Shown one piece after another: positions 1 through 6,409 of a stretch of 11,559 nucleotides of DNA. Source of the stretch: Gammaproteobacteria bacterium UBA4475 (GTDB lineage Bacteria; Pseudomonadota; Gammaproteobacteria; Pseudomonadales; Azotimanducaceae); assembly GCA_002389265.1 (NCBI GenBank), contig DGOD01000070.1, positions 1 through 11,559 of the forward strand, written 5' to 3'. The position numbers and the translations under genes were made by a program. The notes below the pieces were generated by a model. The model saw only the letters and a list, made by a program, of their open reading frames with translations. It searched no databases and had not been told where the DNA came from. Positions within the stretch are counted from its first letter, which is position 1; every line of letters starts with the position of its first letter.

Positions 1-207
1 TTGGCTGACCTGACCCTGGGGCGGGATACGGCGCTGACGCAGTTAGCCTGGGTAGATGATGTCGCGCGGCGCTGGGAGCCGGAGCCATTTCGCTGGCTAG
101 GTGCCGGCGCCATTCAATGGTTCGGCGATCGTGCTGACCGGCAAGAATTTCAAACGGGTAAGCGCTCTCGATTCTGGGGCGGCTTGTTTAATCAGTTTGT
201 CGGCTAA
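1..207 (+). CDS. FAD-dependent oxidoreductase, C-terminal fragment (5' end outside window)
   Basis: This is the last 68 codons or so of a gene that enters from the left; the TTG at base 1 is probably not its start. The visible tail has LGRDT, then a Trp-rich stretch with RRWEPEPFRWLG, then ADRQEFQTGKRSR. From memory this combination matches the extreme C-terminus of FAD/NAD(P)-binding oxidoreductases of the DAO/monooxygenase-like group, where WEPEPLRWLG and a following D-x-x-E-x-x-TG are usual. The FAD-binding Rossmann motif would lie outside the window, so the family call cannot be confirmed here. It ends with TAA at 205-207, and the lipoprotein gene begins about 43 bases later on the same strand. 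Codirection and the short gap permit cotranscription. The substrate cannot be inferred. Confidence 0.55.
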   Translation: MADLTLGRDTALTQLAWVDDVARRWEPEPFRWLGAGAIQWFGDRADRQEFQTGKRSRFWGGLFNQFVG

Positions 208-250
208 GGCCGTGCCCTGCCAACGCCATTCCATAGCACTCCAGGCGAGT

Positions 251-1738
251 GTGAGCCCCCGTCAGCGGCGCCAATACCTGTGGCTACTGGGGTTGATCCT
301 GCTCTGTCTTAATGCGTGTGTTCACCAACCCCTAGAGTTGTCTGTCAGTGAGTCTTGTGAGCAGACCTTGAGCGAATGGCAGGCCACTCGCAACCGCAGT
401 GATACCCGCGACGCTCAGGTTTACAGTCTAGACGATCTTGGAGTGTTTGCGATAAATCGATTTCTCGTTGGCCTGGTGCCAAAGCTCGATACGTTAGCAG
501 GCAAAGAATTTTGGCTGCGAGCGTCATGGCGCCTGGCTCAGGAACAACGGCAGATTGAACTGGCGAACTTGTGGCCGGCGTTACCTGGCGAGGAGCGGCA
601 AGAAATCGAGCGTTGTGCACAGCAAGCTTTAAATGAACAATTGGCGCTGGCAGTACAGGGTTTTGGGCTTGATTTGGCCTCACCAGAGATTCCTGACGAT
701 TATCGCCTGTGGCGGCGTATATTTGGCCTGTATCCATTAACTCGATTATTTGTGCTGCCGCCATTGCGAGCAGAGCAGGCGCAGTCTCGAGCCCAGTTTC
801 AGCGAGTATCACCGCCAGCCTCGACGCGTTGGTATCAGCTACCTGAATTAGAACAAAGACTTAATCCAGCAAAGATCAGCAGCCTGCTGCAGGTCGCACG
901 GGCCAGTAACCCGTTAGGGTTACCGGTACTCGATGGGGCAGTGCTGCAGACGCTGATGGCACATTACGCGCCGGGTTGGGCGATTGATACGCGCAGTGCC
1001 AGTGATCAGCCCGGTCGGGTGAATTGGCAGACACCAGTTCAGATCAATATCGATCAGCAGCAGCCGGCGATGTATACGTTGGCGTCTTACACGCACTTTC
1101 AAAATGAGATCTTATTACAGCTGAACTACTTTATTTGGTTCTCACAGCGACCGAAGAGCGGCAAGCTGGATCTCTATGGCGGGCAGCTGGATGGTTTGAT
1201 TTGGAGAGTCACGCTGCGCGCCAATGGCGAAGTGCTGGCCTACGATAGTATTCATCAGTGTGGCTGCTTCCATCAATTTTTTCCAGTTGATAAGCGGCTA
1301 AAAACCAAACCTGCCATGGCGTTCCAGGAGCCATTGCTGGTACTCAATAAAGACATTCCCGACGGCTTGCGGGAACGCGTGATCGTCCAGCTGACTCACA
1401 GCACACACTCCGTAGTGGGTCTGCAAAGTCAATCATTTCGAGCTGCCCAGATCGATTCTGATTCGAGACCTGCCGCATCTAACGAAAGTTCCGTGCCGCT
1501 CGTGCTGTACGACTACAATGAACTTCGCAGTTTGAGCGTTGATGATAGACGCCAGAGCCTGTTTGCTGACAATGGCTTGATCCCAGTGAGTCGACGCCTA
1601 GAACGCTGGCTACTGTGGCCGATGGGCATTGAATCCGCCGGGGCAATGCGTCAATGGGGGCATCATGCAACGGCGTTTGTTGGTCGCCGGCACTTTGACG
1701 ATGCGGACCTGTTAGAAAGCTTGTTCTACTATGAATGA
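251..1738 (+). CDS. Uncharacterised outer-membrane lipoprotein with HxCGCxH motif
   Basis: A conserved hypothetical protein of 495 residues; I know no function for it. The frame is open from 101, but GTG 251 is preferred because it gives a textbook lipoprotein signal: a basic start (SPRQRRQ), a Leu-rich core, and lipobox LNAC with Cys23. Val at +2 predicts sorting to the outer membrane. A weak AGGCGAG lies just upstream. GTG 212 is an alternative start that would lengthen the signal region. In the second half there is HFQNE (His282, Glu286), then LDGLIWRV, then a Cys/His cluster H335-x-C337-x-C339-x-H341 in the context YDSIHQCGCFHQFFP. The last 45 residues hold a G-H-H-A-x-x-F-V-G-R-R-H-F-D-D block that looks family-conserved. 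The clusters suggest metal binding, but this is inference. The gene converges on the lpxR-like gene with an 87-base gap. Confidence 0.82.
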   Translation: MSPRQRRQYLWLLGLILLCLNACVHQPLELSVSESCEQTLSEWQATRNRSDTRDAQVYSLDDLGVFAINRFLVGLVPKLDTLAGKEFWLRASWRLAQEQRQIELANLWPALPGEERQEIERCAQQALNEQLALAVQGFGLDLASPEIPDDYRLWRRIFGLYPLTRLFVLPPLRAEQAQSRAQFQRVSPPASTRWYQLPELEQRLNPAKISSLLQVARASNPLGLPVLDGAVLQTLMAHYAPGWAIDTRSASDQPGRVNWQTPVQINIDQQQPAMYTLASYTHFQNEILLQLNYFIWFSQRPKSGKLDLYGGQLDGLIWRVTLRANGEVLAYDSIHQCGCFHQFFPVDKRLKTKPAMAFQEPLLVLNKDIPDGLRERVIVQLTHSTHSVVGLQSQSFRAAQIDSDSRPAASNESSVPLVLYDYNELRSLSVDDRRQSLFADNGLIPVSRRLERWLLWPMGIESAGAMRQWGHHATAFVGRRHFDDADLLESLFYYE

Positions 1739-1825
1739 TCGTCTTTATGGGCGATTAGTATTCGGACATTCCTGCCGACAGGGTCTGATTCGAGGGCTTG
1801 ATTCGAGAGTCTGTGTTGAGACAGA

Positions 1826-2869
1826 TTAGTAAGTGTAGGAAAAAGCCAAAGAGCCGTAAGAGTGAGCACTTTCCTGTTGGCTAAACTCTTTACTGCGAAA
1901 TATATGCGCATATGACAGTTTGAGGCCCCCATAGATAAAACTGATGCCGAGCGCGCCCTCAGCCACACCCCGCTTCTTGTGAACGCTGTGGCTAGTGCTG
2001 AAGTTGTTACCATCAAGAAAAATATCATGTGCTACCAGGCGAGCATCCATGGAGATAAATCCGTGTAGGCCCCAGCGTTGCGAGTCAGCCGAACGCGGGT
2101 CCCAGATAGATCCTGGAGAGCTATTGTCACCGCCGGGTCGCAGTGCTGAGGTGCCGAAGTCGTTGGGTATCGACCAGCCCAGACGCAACTCGGCGCCGGC
2201 GTTGACATAGGTGGCAACATTTCCCAAAGCGATACCGCCGTGACTGATGGCGTCGTAACCAAATCTGGAGTTGACGTAATGGCGGCGTATAAACTTGGAT
2301 TTATGTTCCCACAGAAAGATGGCGCCAAGCTCGTTGTTGAGCTGGTTGTCCCAGCCTTTAAACGTCTCGAAACCGCGGATTTTATGGATGAAGTCCTGGG
2401 ACGGTTGACCAAGCGCGGCGGGACCCACCATGCCGAGGCTAAATTCGAGCGTGTCCATCTGCCGTTCGCCACGAGTTTGGTAGCCCATGCTCGCAAATAA
2501 CCACGCAGCATAGGGTCGGTCATCTTCCACCACATCCACGCGGTTAAGGTCATGGGGGGTGTATAAGGTCTGACCTAAGGAAAAGATTAGATTGCGTTTC
2601 AGGCCCTCGCGGTTCTGATGGAAAAATGTCAGCCGCCGGTTAACCGATCGAATCCAGCTGGGGAGCGTTTCGTCTTCCAAATAGTCGCTCACATCAGGTG
2701 AGACCCAGGCGGCGCGCAGACCATTGGTATAACCCTCATCAGTATTCGAAAACAGGTCGTTTTCCAGATAGAGATTCAGCGTCCATTGGGTGGTCTGATC
2801 CAGGTCGGCATAGACATTCAGGCTGATGCACAAGGCTGCAGTGAAGAGTGTCGAGAGGGAAAATTTCAT
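1826..2869 (-). CDS. lpxR: LpxR-like lipid A 3-O-deacylase (DUF2219), outer-membrane beta barrel
   Basis: A 347-residue precursor. The N-terminus is a Sec signal peptide with predicted cleavage after VYA (Ala21/Asp22), and the protein ends SYTY with a C-terminal aromatic, as outer-membrane barrels do. Family signatures appear in order: LENDLF (Asn37-Asp38), DEGYTNG (around 44-50), DDRPYAAWL (116-124), and SQDFIHKI followed by KGWDNQLNNE (158-180). His162 corresponds to the catalytic His of LpxR, and Asn37/Asp38 to its Asn-Asp active-site pair. LpxR removes the 3'-linked acyloxyacyl group of lipid A in the outer membrane, changing surface charge and innate-immune recognition. The start at 2869 is chosen because the upstream extension of the frame to 3013 has no signal-like character. 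Length is slightly above Salmonella LpxR. The family assignment is strong; the deacylase activity itself is inferred. A structured leader precedes the gene. Confidence 0.88.
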   Translation of the reverse strand: MKFSLSTLFTAALCISLNVYADLDQTTQWTLNLYLENDLFSNTDEGYTNGLRAAWVSPDVSDYLEDETLPSWIRSVNRRLTFFHQNREGLKRNLIFSLGQTLYTPHDLNRVDVVEDDRPYAAWLFASMGYQTRGERQMDTLEFSLGMVGPAALGQPSQDFIHKIRGFETFKGWDNQLNNELGAIFLWEHKSKFIRRHYVNSRFGYDAISHGGIALGNVATYVNAGAELRLGWSIPNDFGTSALRPGGDNSSPGSIWDPRSADSQRWGLHGFISMDARLVAHDIFLDGNNFSTSHSVHKKRGVAEGALGISFIYGGLKLSYAHIFRSKEFSQQESAHSYGSLAFSYTY

Positions 2870-2870
2870 G

Positions 2871-2938
2871 GACTCGCGCTTGCTCCGGGACAGGCCGCAT
2901 TTTGCGCTGATCTTCAAGATCTCGCAAGATGGCGAGTC
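2871..2938 (-). promoter_or_regulatory. Structured leader of the lpxR-like gene (interrupted 12-bp stem plus palindrome)
   Basis: Directly upstream of the start codon, 2871-2877 (GACTCGC on +) is perfectly complementary to 2932-2938 (GCGAGTC). Just inside, 2879-2883 (CTTGC) pairs with 2924-2928 (GCAAG), separated by a 1/3-base internal loop. Enclosed are a small hairpin, CGCA (2896-2899) with TGCG (2903-2906), and a perfect 13-base palindrome GATCTT-C-AAGATC at 2909-2921. In the mRNA the outer stem would cover the bases adjacent to the ATG and one end of the GGAG (2886-2883) that is the best available ribosome-binding sequence, 13 bases from the start. This could be a translation-repressing fold, or the palindrome could be an operator. 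Both readings are inference from complementarity only. Confidence 0.35.
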
Positions 2939-3299
2939 TGTATGCCACGCAGGTCGTCGGATGGGTGCCTGGGCTGGATAACCAGGTTGCCCGCCAACAA
3001 GATGACCATTCATTGGGTCGCAATCTCAGAAAAATCCAAACATTTTCCAGCGAAAGTTGACATGACCTTCAAGCTCAGTCGCTTGGTTATGCTCACTATT
3101 GGTTCTGGCAGTTAGATTAACGTTGCGGGCTACCCCCTTTGCACGGGAATGCGGCAGAGGCTTAGACGTTGATGCAGTCAGCAGGAAACCGGGCTCAATT
3201 TAAAATTTCAGCGTTAGTGTTAAACCGTCTAGAAGGATGATAGTTTTAAAATTGATGGGCAGTTAAGCCAATGTCCCGGCAAGATCTATTAGTTCAATT
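2939..3299. other. Non-coding region between divergent genes
   Basis: About 360 bases without a credible gene. Open frames crossing it are continuations of frames antisense or N-terminal to the lpxR-like gene and lack homology-like features. A perfect TTGACA occurs at 3057-3062 on the + strand, but no good -10 box sits at the right distance. Near the right end an AT-rich patch at 3197-3208 and another at 3244-3253 share TTTAAAATT (3199-3207 and 3245-3253), 46 bases apart, within an otherwise mixed-composition region. They could contribute to promoter or regulator binding for the 3310 gene. No terminator, RNA gene or repeat element was recognised. Confidence 0.4.
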
Positions 3300-3303
3300 G
3301 GAG
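3300..3303 (+). promoter_or_regulatory. Shine-Dalgarno GGAG that selects the GTG start at 3310
   Basis: GGAG is followed by a 6-base spacer and GTG 3310. The competing ATG at 3271 has only GGGCAG some distance upstream. The GTG start also removes a 13-residue extension, so the protein begins at the KTLYVVRNNP strand where this family normally starts. Confidence 0.6.
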
Positions 3304-3309
3304 TCAGTA

Positions 3310-3636
3310 GTGAAAACTTTATACGTGGTTCGGAATAACCCGGTGGCGGGTCGAGAAGATGAATTCAATGATTGGTATAACCAAGTTCATCTGCAGGAAG
3401 TCTTGAAGATTGATGGTTTTCTATCCGCGCAACGCTTTTGTTTGAACGAAGTGCAGCTAGTACCGGGTCAGGCGTTCCGTTATATGGCGTTGTATGAAAT
3501 TGACAGCCAGGATGTCGCGGGTACGCTGGCGAACCTGCGGGCCGCCACCTGGATGAATGTGAGTGACGCGATCGATCTCGATAATATGGATATCTCGGTA
3601 TTTACGACGGTGGGTGATCAACTGTTATCAAGCTGA
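3310..3636 (+). CDS. Small EthD-like dimeric alpha/beta-barrel protein
   Basis: A 108-residue protein (121 if ATG 3271 is used). After a first beta strand KTLYVVRNNP comes GREDEFNDWYNQVHLQEVL, then a second strand with GFLSAQRF. The D-W-Y-x-x-V-H-L-x-E-V-L segment is the hallmark of ferredoxin-like dimeric alpha/beta-barrel proteins of the EthD-like type, in which the His often faces the ligand pocket. Such proteins are commonly encoded beside catabolic genes for aromatics, ethers or steroids, where they act as small-molecule binders, isomerases or accessory factors. No single reaction can be assigned here. Its stop is only 13 bases from the stop of the convergent VOC gene, and no terminator is visible between them. 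The GTG start is supported by a well-placed GGAG. Divergence from lpxR implies its own promoter in the AT-richer sequence upstream. Confidence 0.78.
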   Translation: MKTLYVVRNNPVAGREDEFNDWYNQVHLQEVLKIDGFLSAQRFCLNEVQLVPGQAFRYMALYEIDSQDVAGTLANLRAATWMNVSDAIDLDNMDISVFTTVGDQLLSS

Positions 3637-3649
3637 CAAACCAGATTAG

Positions 3650-4102
3650 TCAGTAGGTCTCGACCAGTTCCAGGAAGGTGCCGTCGGGATCCTGAAAGCA
3701 GAAGAATCGACTGCCATGGTCGGCATCGATGGCTACCGTCGCCGGTGGCGACAGAATATCAACACCTTGGGCTTTTAAAAAAGCATAGTCGGCATCAATG
3801 TCCGTTGTCCGCAGCGCGAGGCGGCTGATGCCAAGATGATATAAGTGGCCGTAGGGCGGTGCTGCATCATTGGGTTCCTGCCACTCCAGCAGATCGATCA
3901 CCAGCGGTGGCTTGGCGCTCTTCAGAGCCAGTAAGGCGCCCTTGACTCGATAGGGCGGCATACCCACGGCGGCGGCCACAGCCGCGGTATTAGTCGTTGG
4001 CACCGACCAGACTGCTTCGAAGCCGAGCATTTCATAAAAACTTCTCGACTGGTCGTAGTCGCTGCAATTGATATTGACGTGCACCATACCGCTGATGTTC
4101 AT
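3650..4102 (-). CDS. VOC (glyoxalase/bleomycin-resistance fold) family protein
   Basis: A 150-residue protein with the paired beta-alpha-beta-beta-beta repeats of the vicinal oxygen chelate superfamily. Repeat one starts at MVHVNINCSD and includes YDQSRSFYEMLGF. Repeat two starts near SRLALRTTD and ends FFCFQDPDGTFLELVETY, the classic VOC ending. Likely metal-ligand positions are His8, Glu73 (LLEW) and Glu145 (FLEL). The position equivalent to His8 in repeat two is Arg94 instead of His, so the usual four-ligand site appears incomplete, and a classical glyoxalase or dioxygenase activity should not be assumed. The start has an AGGAG (4113-4109) with a 6-base spacer. It lies 39 bases downstream of the 252-residue SDR on the same strand, so the two are probably cotranscribed and may act on the same compound. 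Confidence 0.85.
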   Translation of the reverse strand: MNISGMVHVNINCSDYDQSRSFYEMLGFEAVWSVPTTNTAAVAAAVGMPPYRVKGALLALKSAKPPLVIDLLEWQEPNDAAPPYGHLYHLGISRLALRTTDIDADYAFLKAQGVDILSPPATVAIDADHGSRFFCFQDPDGTFLELVETY

Positions 4103-4141
4103 ATCGTTCTCCTGCTATTAGTGCGGTCACCGGTCCGACGG

Positions 4142-4900
4142 TCAGACGACGGTATCACCGTTATCGATGACCATTTCGCTGCCTGTGATGTGTTTCGATT
4201 CGTCAGAGATTAGATAGACGATCATATGTGCGACATCGTCAGGCTCGCCGATGCCCATGGCCAGACGTTGTTGTTCAGGATCAGTCTGGGCAGGCAAGTC
4301 AACACCCACCAGTGTTTTCAGCGCATGATGCACCATGGGGGTACTGATACTGCCGGGGTGCACGGAATTACAACGAATGCCGAGCTTCTGTTGCTTGCAG
4401 TGAATAGCGATCGATTTGGTCATCGACCGAATGCCACCTTTCGCGGCGGAGTAGGCCAAGTAGGCAGGAATGCCTACCAGGGCTGCTGTCGAAGACATAT
4501 TGATGATCGAGCCACCGCCAGAGGCCTTCATCAATTTGATGGCGGCCTGACAACCCCAGAAGGTGCCGTCGAGATGAACCCCCATGGTTTGCCGCCAAAC
4601 GGCAGTGCTGGTGGTTTCGATGTTGGCAATAATACCGATGCCCGCGTTGTTCACCAAGCCATCAAGCCGGCCATAGGTCGCGAGGGTAAACTCCATCAAC
4701 GCCTGCCAGGAGTCTTCCTCTGAGACATCCTGAGGAAAAAATGCTGCGCCAATTTCCTGTGCCAGGGCTTCGCCTGCTGGAACATTGATATCTGTCAGAA
4801 TCAGCTTTGCCCCTTCACTGCGCAGCATTCTTGCGTCTGCGGCACCCAGCCCGGAGGCAGCGCCGGTGATGATCACTACTTTGTTCTCGACCCTACCCAT
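4142..4900 (-). CDS. NAD-type short-chain dehydrogenase/reductase (SDR)
   Basis: A 252-residue classical SDR. Features in order are TGAASGLG (12-19) for nucleotide binding, Asp37 at the end of beta-2 (LTDIN), which favours NAD(H) over NADP(H), Asp58-Val59, NNAG (84-87), Ser137 (NMSS), and Tyr150-x-x-x-Lys154 (YSAAK). The tail TGSEMVIDNGDTV is the usual family ending. The helix-4 position normally held by catalytic Asn is His109 (GVHLDGTFWG), a variation that also occurs in natural SDR branches. Overall resemblance, from memory, is to cyclopentanol and hydroxysteroid dehydrogenases, so oxidation of a cyclic or steroid-like alcohol is a reasonable but unproven guess. A GGGAG sits 4 bases before the ATG. 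A GC-rich stem-loop separates it from the upstream DUF3147-like gene. Confidence 0.9.
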   Translation of the reverse strand: MGRVENKVVIITGAASGLGAADARMLRSEGAKLILTDINVPAGEALAQEIGAAFFPQDVSEEDSWQALMEFTLATYGRLDGLVNNAGIGIIANIETTSTAVWRQTMGVHLDGTFWGCQAAIKLMKASGGGSIINMSSTAALVGIPAYLAYSAAKGGIRSMTKSIAIHCKQQKLGIRCNSVHPGSISTPMVHHALKTLVGVDLPAQTDPEQQRLAMGIGEPDDVAHMIVYLISDESKHITGSEMVIDNGDTVV

Positions 4901-4917
4901 AATGCTCCCTTGTTGGC

Positions 4918-4960
4918 CGGAGTCGGTGAGCGCCCTGGGTGATAGGGCGCGCTAGCTCCG
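4918..4960. terminator. GC-rich stem-loop between DUF3147-like and SDR genes (no U tract)
   Basis: GCGCCCT (4930-4936) and AGGGCGC (4944-4950) form a perfect 7-bp stem with a 7-base loop. Outer arms CGGAG (4918-4922) and CTCCG (4956-4960) can add five pairs across an asymmetric internal loop. Neither strand has a T run after the stem, so it is not a standard intrinsic terminator. It could attenuate readthrough, stabilise an mRNA end, or be a leader structure of the SDR gene, whose start codon is 18 bases away. Confidence 0.4.
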
Positions 4961-4969
4961 AACTCATGA

Positions 4970-5320
4970 TTATAGTTTGATGCCATAGTAATCCAGCATG
5001 ACGACCAACAGCCAGTAGGCGGCAATGGTCATGCCGATAGACAGCGCCAGACTGACGTAAAAATGTAATCCCTGTTTGAGCAGCAGGGGTAACGCAATAA
5101 ACAACACCAGGGAGGGCAGCACCAGCCAGAAGACACTGGTGGCAAGATTGCTGACCTTCTCTATATCTTTGGTGTCGACATACAGCCAGATCATCGCTAG
5201 CACGGAAACCAGCGGAATAGACGCCAGGAGTGCGCCAGCAAGTGAGCTGCGTTTGGCGACTTCTGATATAGCGACAATCAAGATTGTTGTGATCGCAACT
5301 TTAGTGATGGTATAGATCAA
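4970..5320 (-). CDS. DUF3147-like small inner-membrane protein
   Basis: A 116-residue, very hydrophobic protein with about four membrane segments: residues near 3-20, 27-47, 60-82 and 88-110. The sequence SEVAKRSSLAGALLASIPLVS followed by MIWLYVDTKD is the pattern I associate with DUF3147 inner-membrane proteins, whose function is not established. Its start is an unusual TTG (5320-5318), supported by a strong GAGGAG (5332-5327) with a 6-base spacer; the frame has no better start nearby. It lies between the permease gene and the SDR/VOC pair on the same strand. A role in small-molecule traffic would fit the context but cannot be shown. Confidence 0.8.
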   Translation of the reverse strand: MIYTITKVAITTILIVAISEVAKRSSLAGALLASIPLVSVLAMIWLYVDTKDIEKVSNLATSVFWLVLPSLVLFIALPLLLKQGLHFYVSLALSIGMTIAAYWLLVVMLDYYGIKL

Positions 5321-5326
5321 GTGACG

Positions 5327-5332
5327 CTCCTC
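5327..5332 (-). promoter_or_regulatory. Strong Shine-Dalgarno GAGGAG for a TTG start
   Basis: GAGGAG on the minus strand sits 6 bases before TTG 5320-5318. Its strength and spacing are the reason for accepting the rare start codon of the small membrane protein. Confidence 0.65.
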
Positions 5333-5413
5333 GTTCGCTGCAAGATTTCTTCCTGCAAGCTGGCCGCCGCCGTAGCTGTGCCGATTGTTTTAGTCGCACG
5401 TCTGTCTGTAGAG

Positions 5414-5455
5414 CATAGACCATAGACCATAGATCATAGACTACAGACTACAGCG
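5414..5455. repeat. Heptanucleotide tandem repeat (CATAGAC-type, about six units)
   Basis: Consecutive 7-base units on the + strand are CATAGAC, CATAGAC, CATAGAT, CATAGAC, TACAGAC and TACAGCG. A degenerate unit may precede them at 5407. The array fills the end of the gap between the permease and DUF3147-like genes and overlaps the permease stop codon (5450-5448). The unit length is not a multiple of three, so a gain or loss of a unit inside the coding end would alter the C-terminus. Confidence 0.8.
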
Positions 5456-6350
5456 CAGTCGTCTCGACGTGATCGATATGCTCAGGCTGTTGTCGGGCGG
5501 CAACAAGGCAGCCAATGACAATCAACCCAGTACCCAGCAATGTCATTGCAGTAACAGCCTCAGCGAATATCAGCCAGCCAAGCAATGCGGCCCAGATAAA
5601 AGCCGTATACTCTACCGGAATCAAGATAGTAGCCTCAGCGCGGGCATAAGCCCAAGACAACAATAGCAGTGAAATGATGCCGAGAATAGCCGCCCCTACT
5701 AGACCCGGGATCATTGCCGAAGAGGGCATAACAGCCCAGAACGGTGCAAATAACAGGTACACCGCGACCACAGTTCCATTTTGGAAAAAGGCAATTTCAA
5801 AGGGTTTGGCCACCAATGCCTGTTGGCGCTGGAGTATCAAGTTATAGGCATAAAGCACCGCTGAAACTAAAATGGCGGCCATGCCCTTGCCCATATTCGC
5901 ACTGTAGTCGCCGCCGAGTTTACCCCCAATAATCACGCCTGCGCCGGCTAACCCCAACAAGGATGCGAGCACGGCCTTATTACTCATTTTTTCATTTAAC
6001 AGAACGACGGCCAGGTACAAGGCGATCAGAGGGGCGATGAACGACAAGCCGATAGCCTCCGCCAGGGGCACATAAACCAGGCCCCAGAAAAACAGGTAAG
6101 CCATCAATGAAGTCACGACACCGCGCCAGATATGTAATTGAATAATCTGGTTTTTAGGCCAACGTTGGCGCTTCCATAAAAATAGAGCGGTCGCGATGAT
6201 CAGTGCGATAAGGGTGCGCCATAGCATGGCGTTATAGGAGCCCATCTCGATAGCGAGCCCCTTCATTAACGCATCCATGCCGGCGAAAGTGGCGATGCCC
6301 AGGGTCGCGACACTGAACGGGATAGCGGGGGCGATTCCAGAATCACTCAT
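5448..6350 (-). CDS. EamA/DMT-superfamily permease
   Basis: A 300-residue integral membrane protein with about ten predicted transmembrane helices arranged as two EamA repeats (roughly residues 10-145 and 155-290). Repeat one carries LWRTLIAL and PLAEAIGLSFIAPL followed by LLNEK. Repeat two carries the matching ARAEATILIPVEYTAFIWA and a later FAEAVT. These are the conserved segments of drug/metabolite transporters, which move amino acids, nucleotides or other small metabolites across the inner membrane, often as exporters. Substrate cannot be predicted. The ATG at 6350 has no clear Shine-Dalgarno sequence, and an out-of-frame ATG lies 8 bases upstream. The gene is 59 bases downstream of the 282-residue SDR on the same strand. 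The stop codon lies in a heptanucleotide tandem repeat, so the C-terminal residues may differ between strains. Confidence 0.88.
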   Translation of the reverse strand: MSDSGIAPAIPFSVATLGIATFAGMDALMKGLAIEMGSYNAMLWRTLIALIIATALFLWKRQRWPKNQIIQLHIWRGVVTSLMAYLFFWGLVYVPLAEAIGLSFIAPLIALYLAVVLLNEKMSNKAVLASLLGLAGAGVIIGGKLGGDYSANMGKGMAAILVSAVLYAYNLILQRQQALVAKPFEIAFFQNGTVVAVYLLFAPFWAVMPSSAMIPGLVGAAILGIISLLLLSWAYARAEATILIPVEYTAFIWAALLGWLIFAEAVTAMTLLGTGLIVIGCLVAARQQPEHIDHVETTAL

Positions 6351-6409
6351 GATGACATGGTCAGTGGGCTAAGGCAGAACGTTACGAGCATATTTATGTA
6401 TCACAATGA

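Noticed and set aside
1736..1757. Small hairpin right after the lipoprotein stop codon (ATCGTC with GGCGAT) as a terminator
   Set aside because: The stem is short, includes G-U pairs and has no T run on either strand, so it does not stand out from chance.
1786..1807. Direct repeat TGATTCGAG (1786-1794 and 1799-1807) between the convergent genes
   Set aside because: Two 9-base copies 13 bases apart, with no other sign of a regulatory or mobile element; too little to call.
2870..3013. N-terminal extension of the lpxR-like frame to an ATG at 3013
   Set aside because: The extension would bury the signal peptide and looks like random sequence, so the start at 2869 was used.
3057..3062. Perfect TTGACA as the -35 box of a + strand promoter
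   Set aside because: No acceptable -10 hexamer lies 15-19 bases downstream, so it cannot be called a promoter.
2786..3115. Plus-strand open frame of 109 codons crossing the lpxR start
   Set aside because: Antisense to a convincing signal peptide, no family-like features and no good ribosome-binding site. It is a shadow frame.
5414..5455. CRISPR-like or attachment-site reading of the short repeats
   Set aside because: The units are 7 bases and directly adjacent with no spacers, and no cas, integrase or tRNA gene is nearby. A simple tandem repeat explains them.
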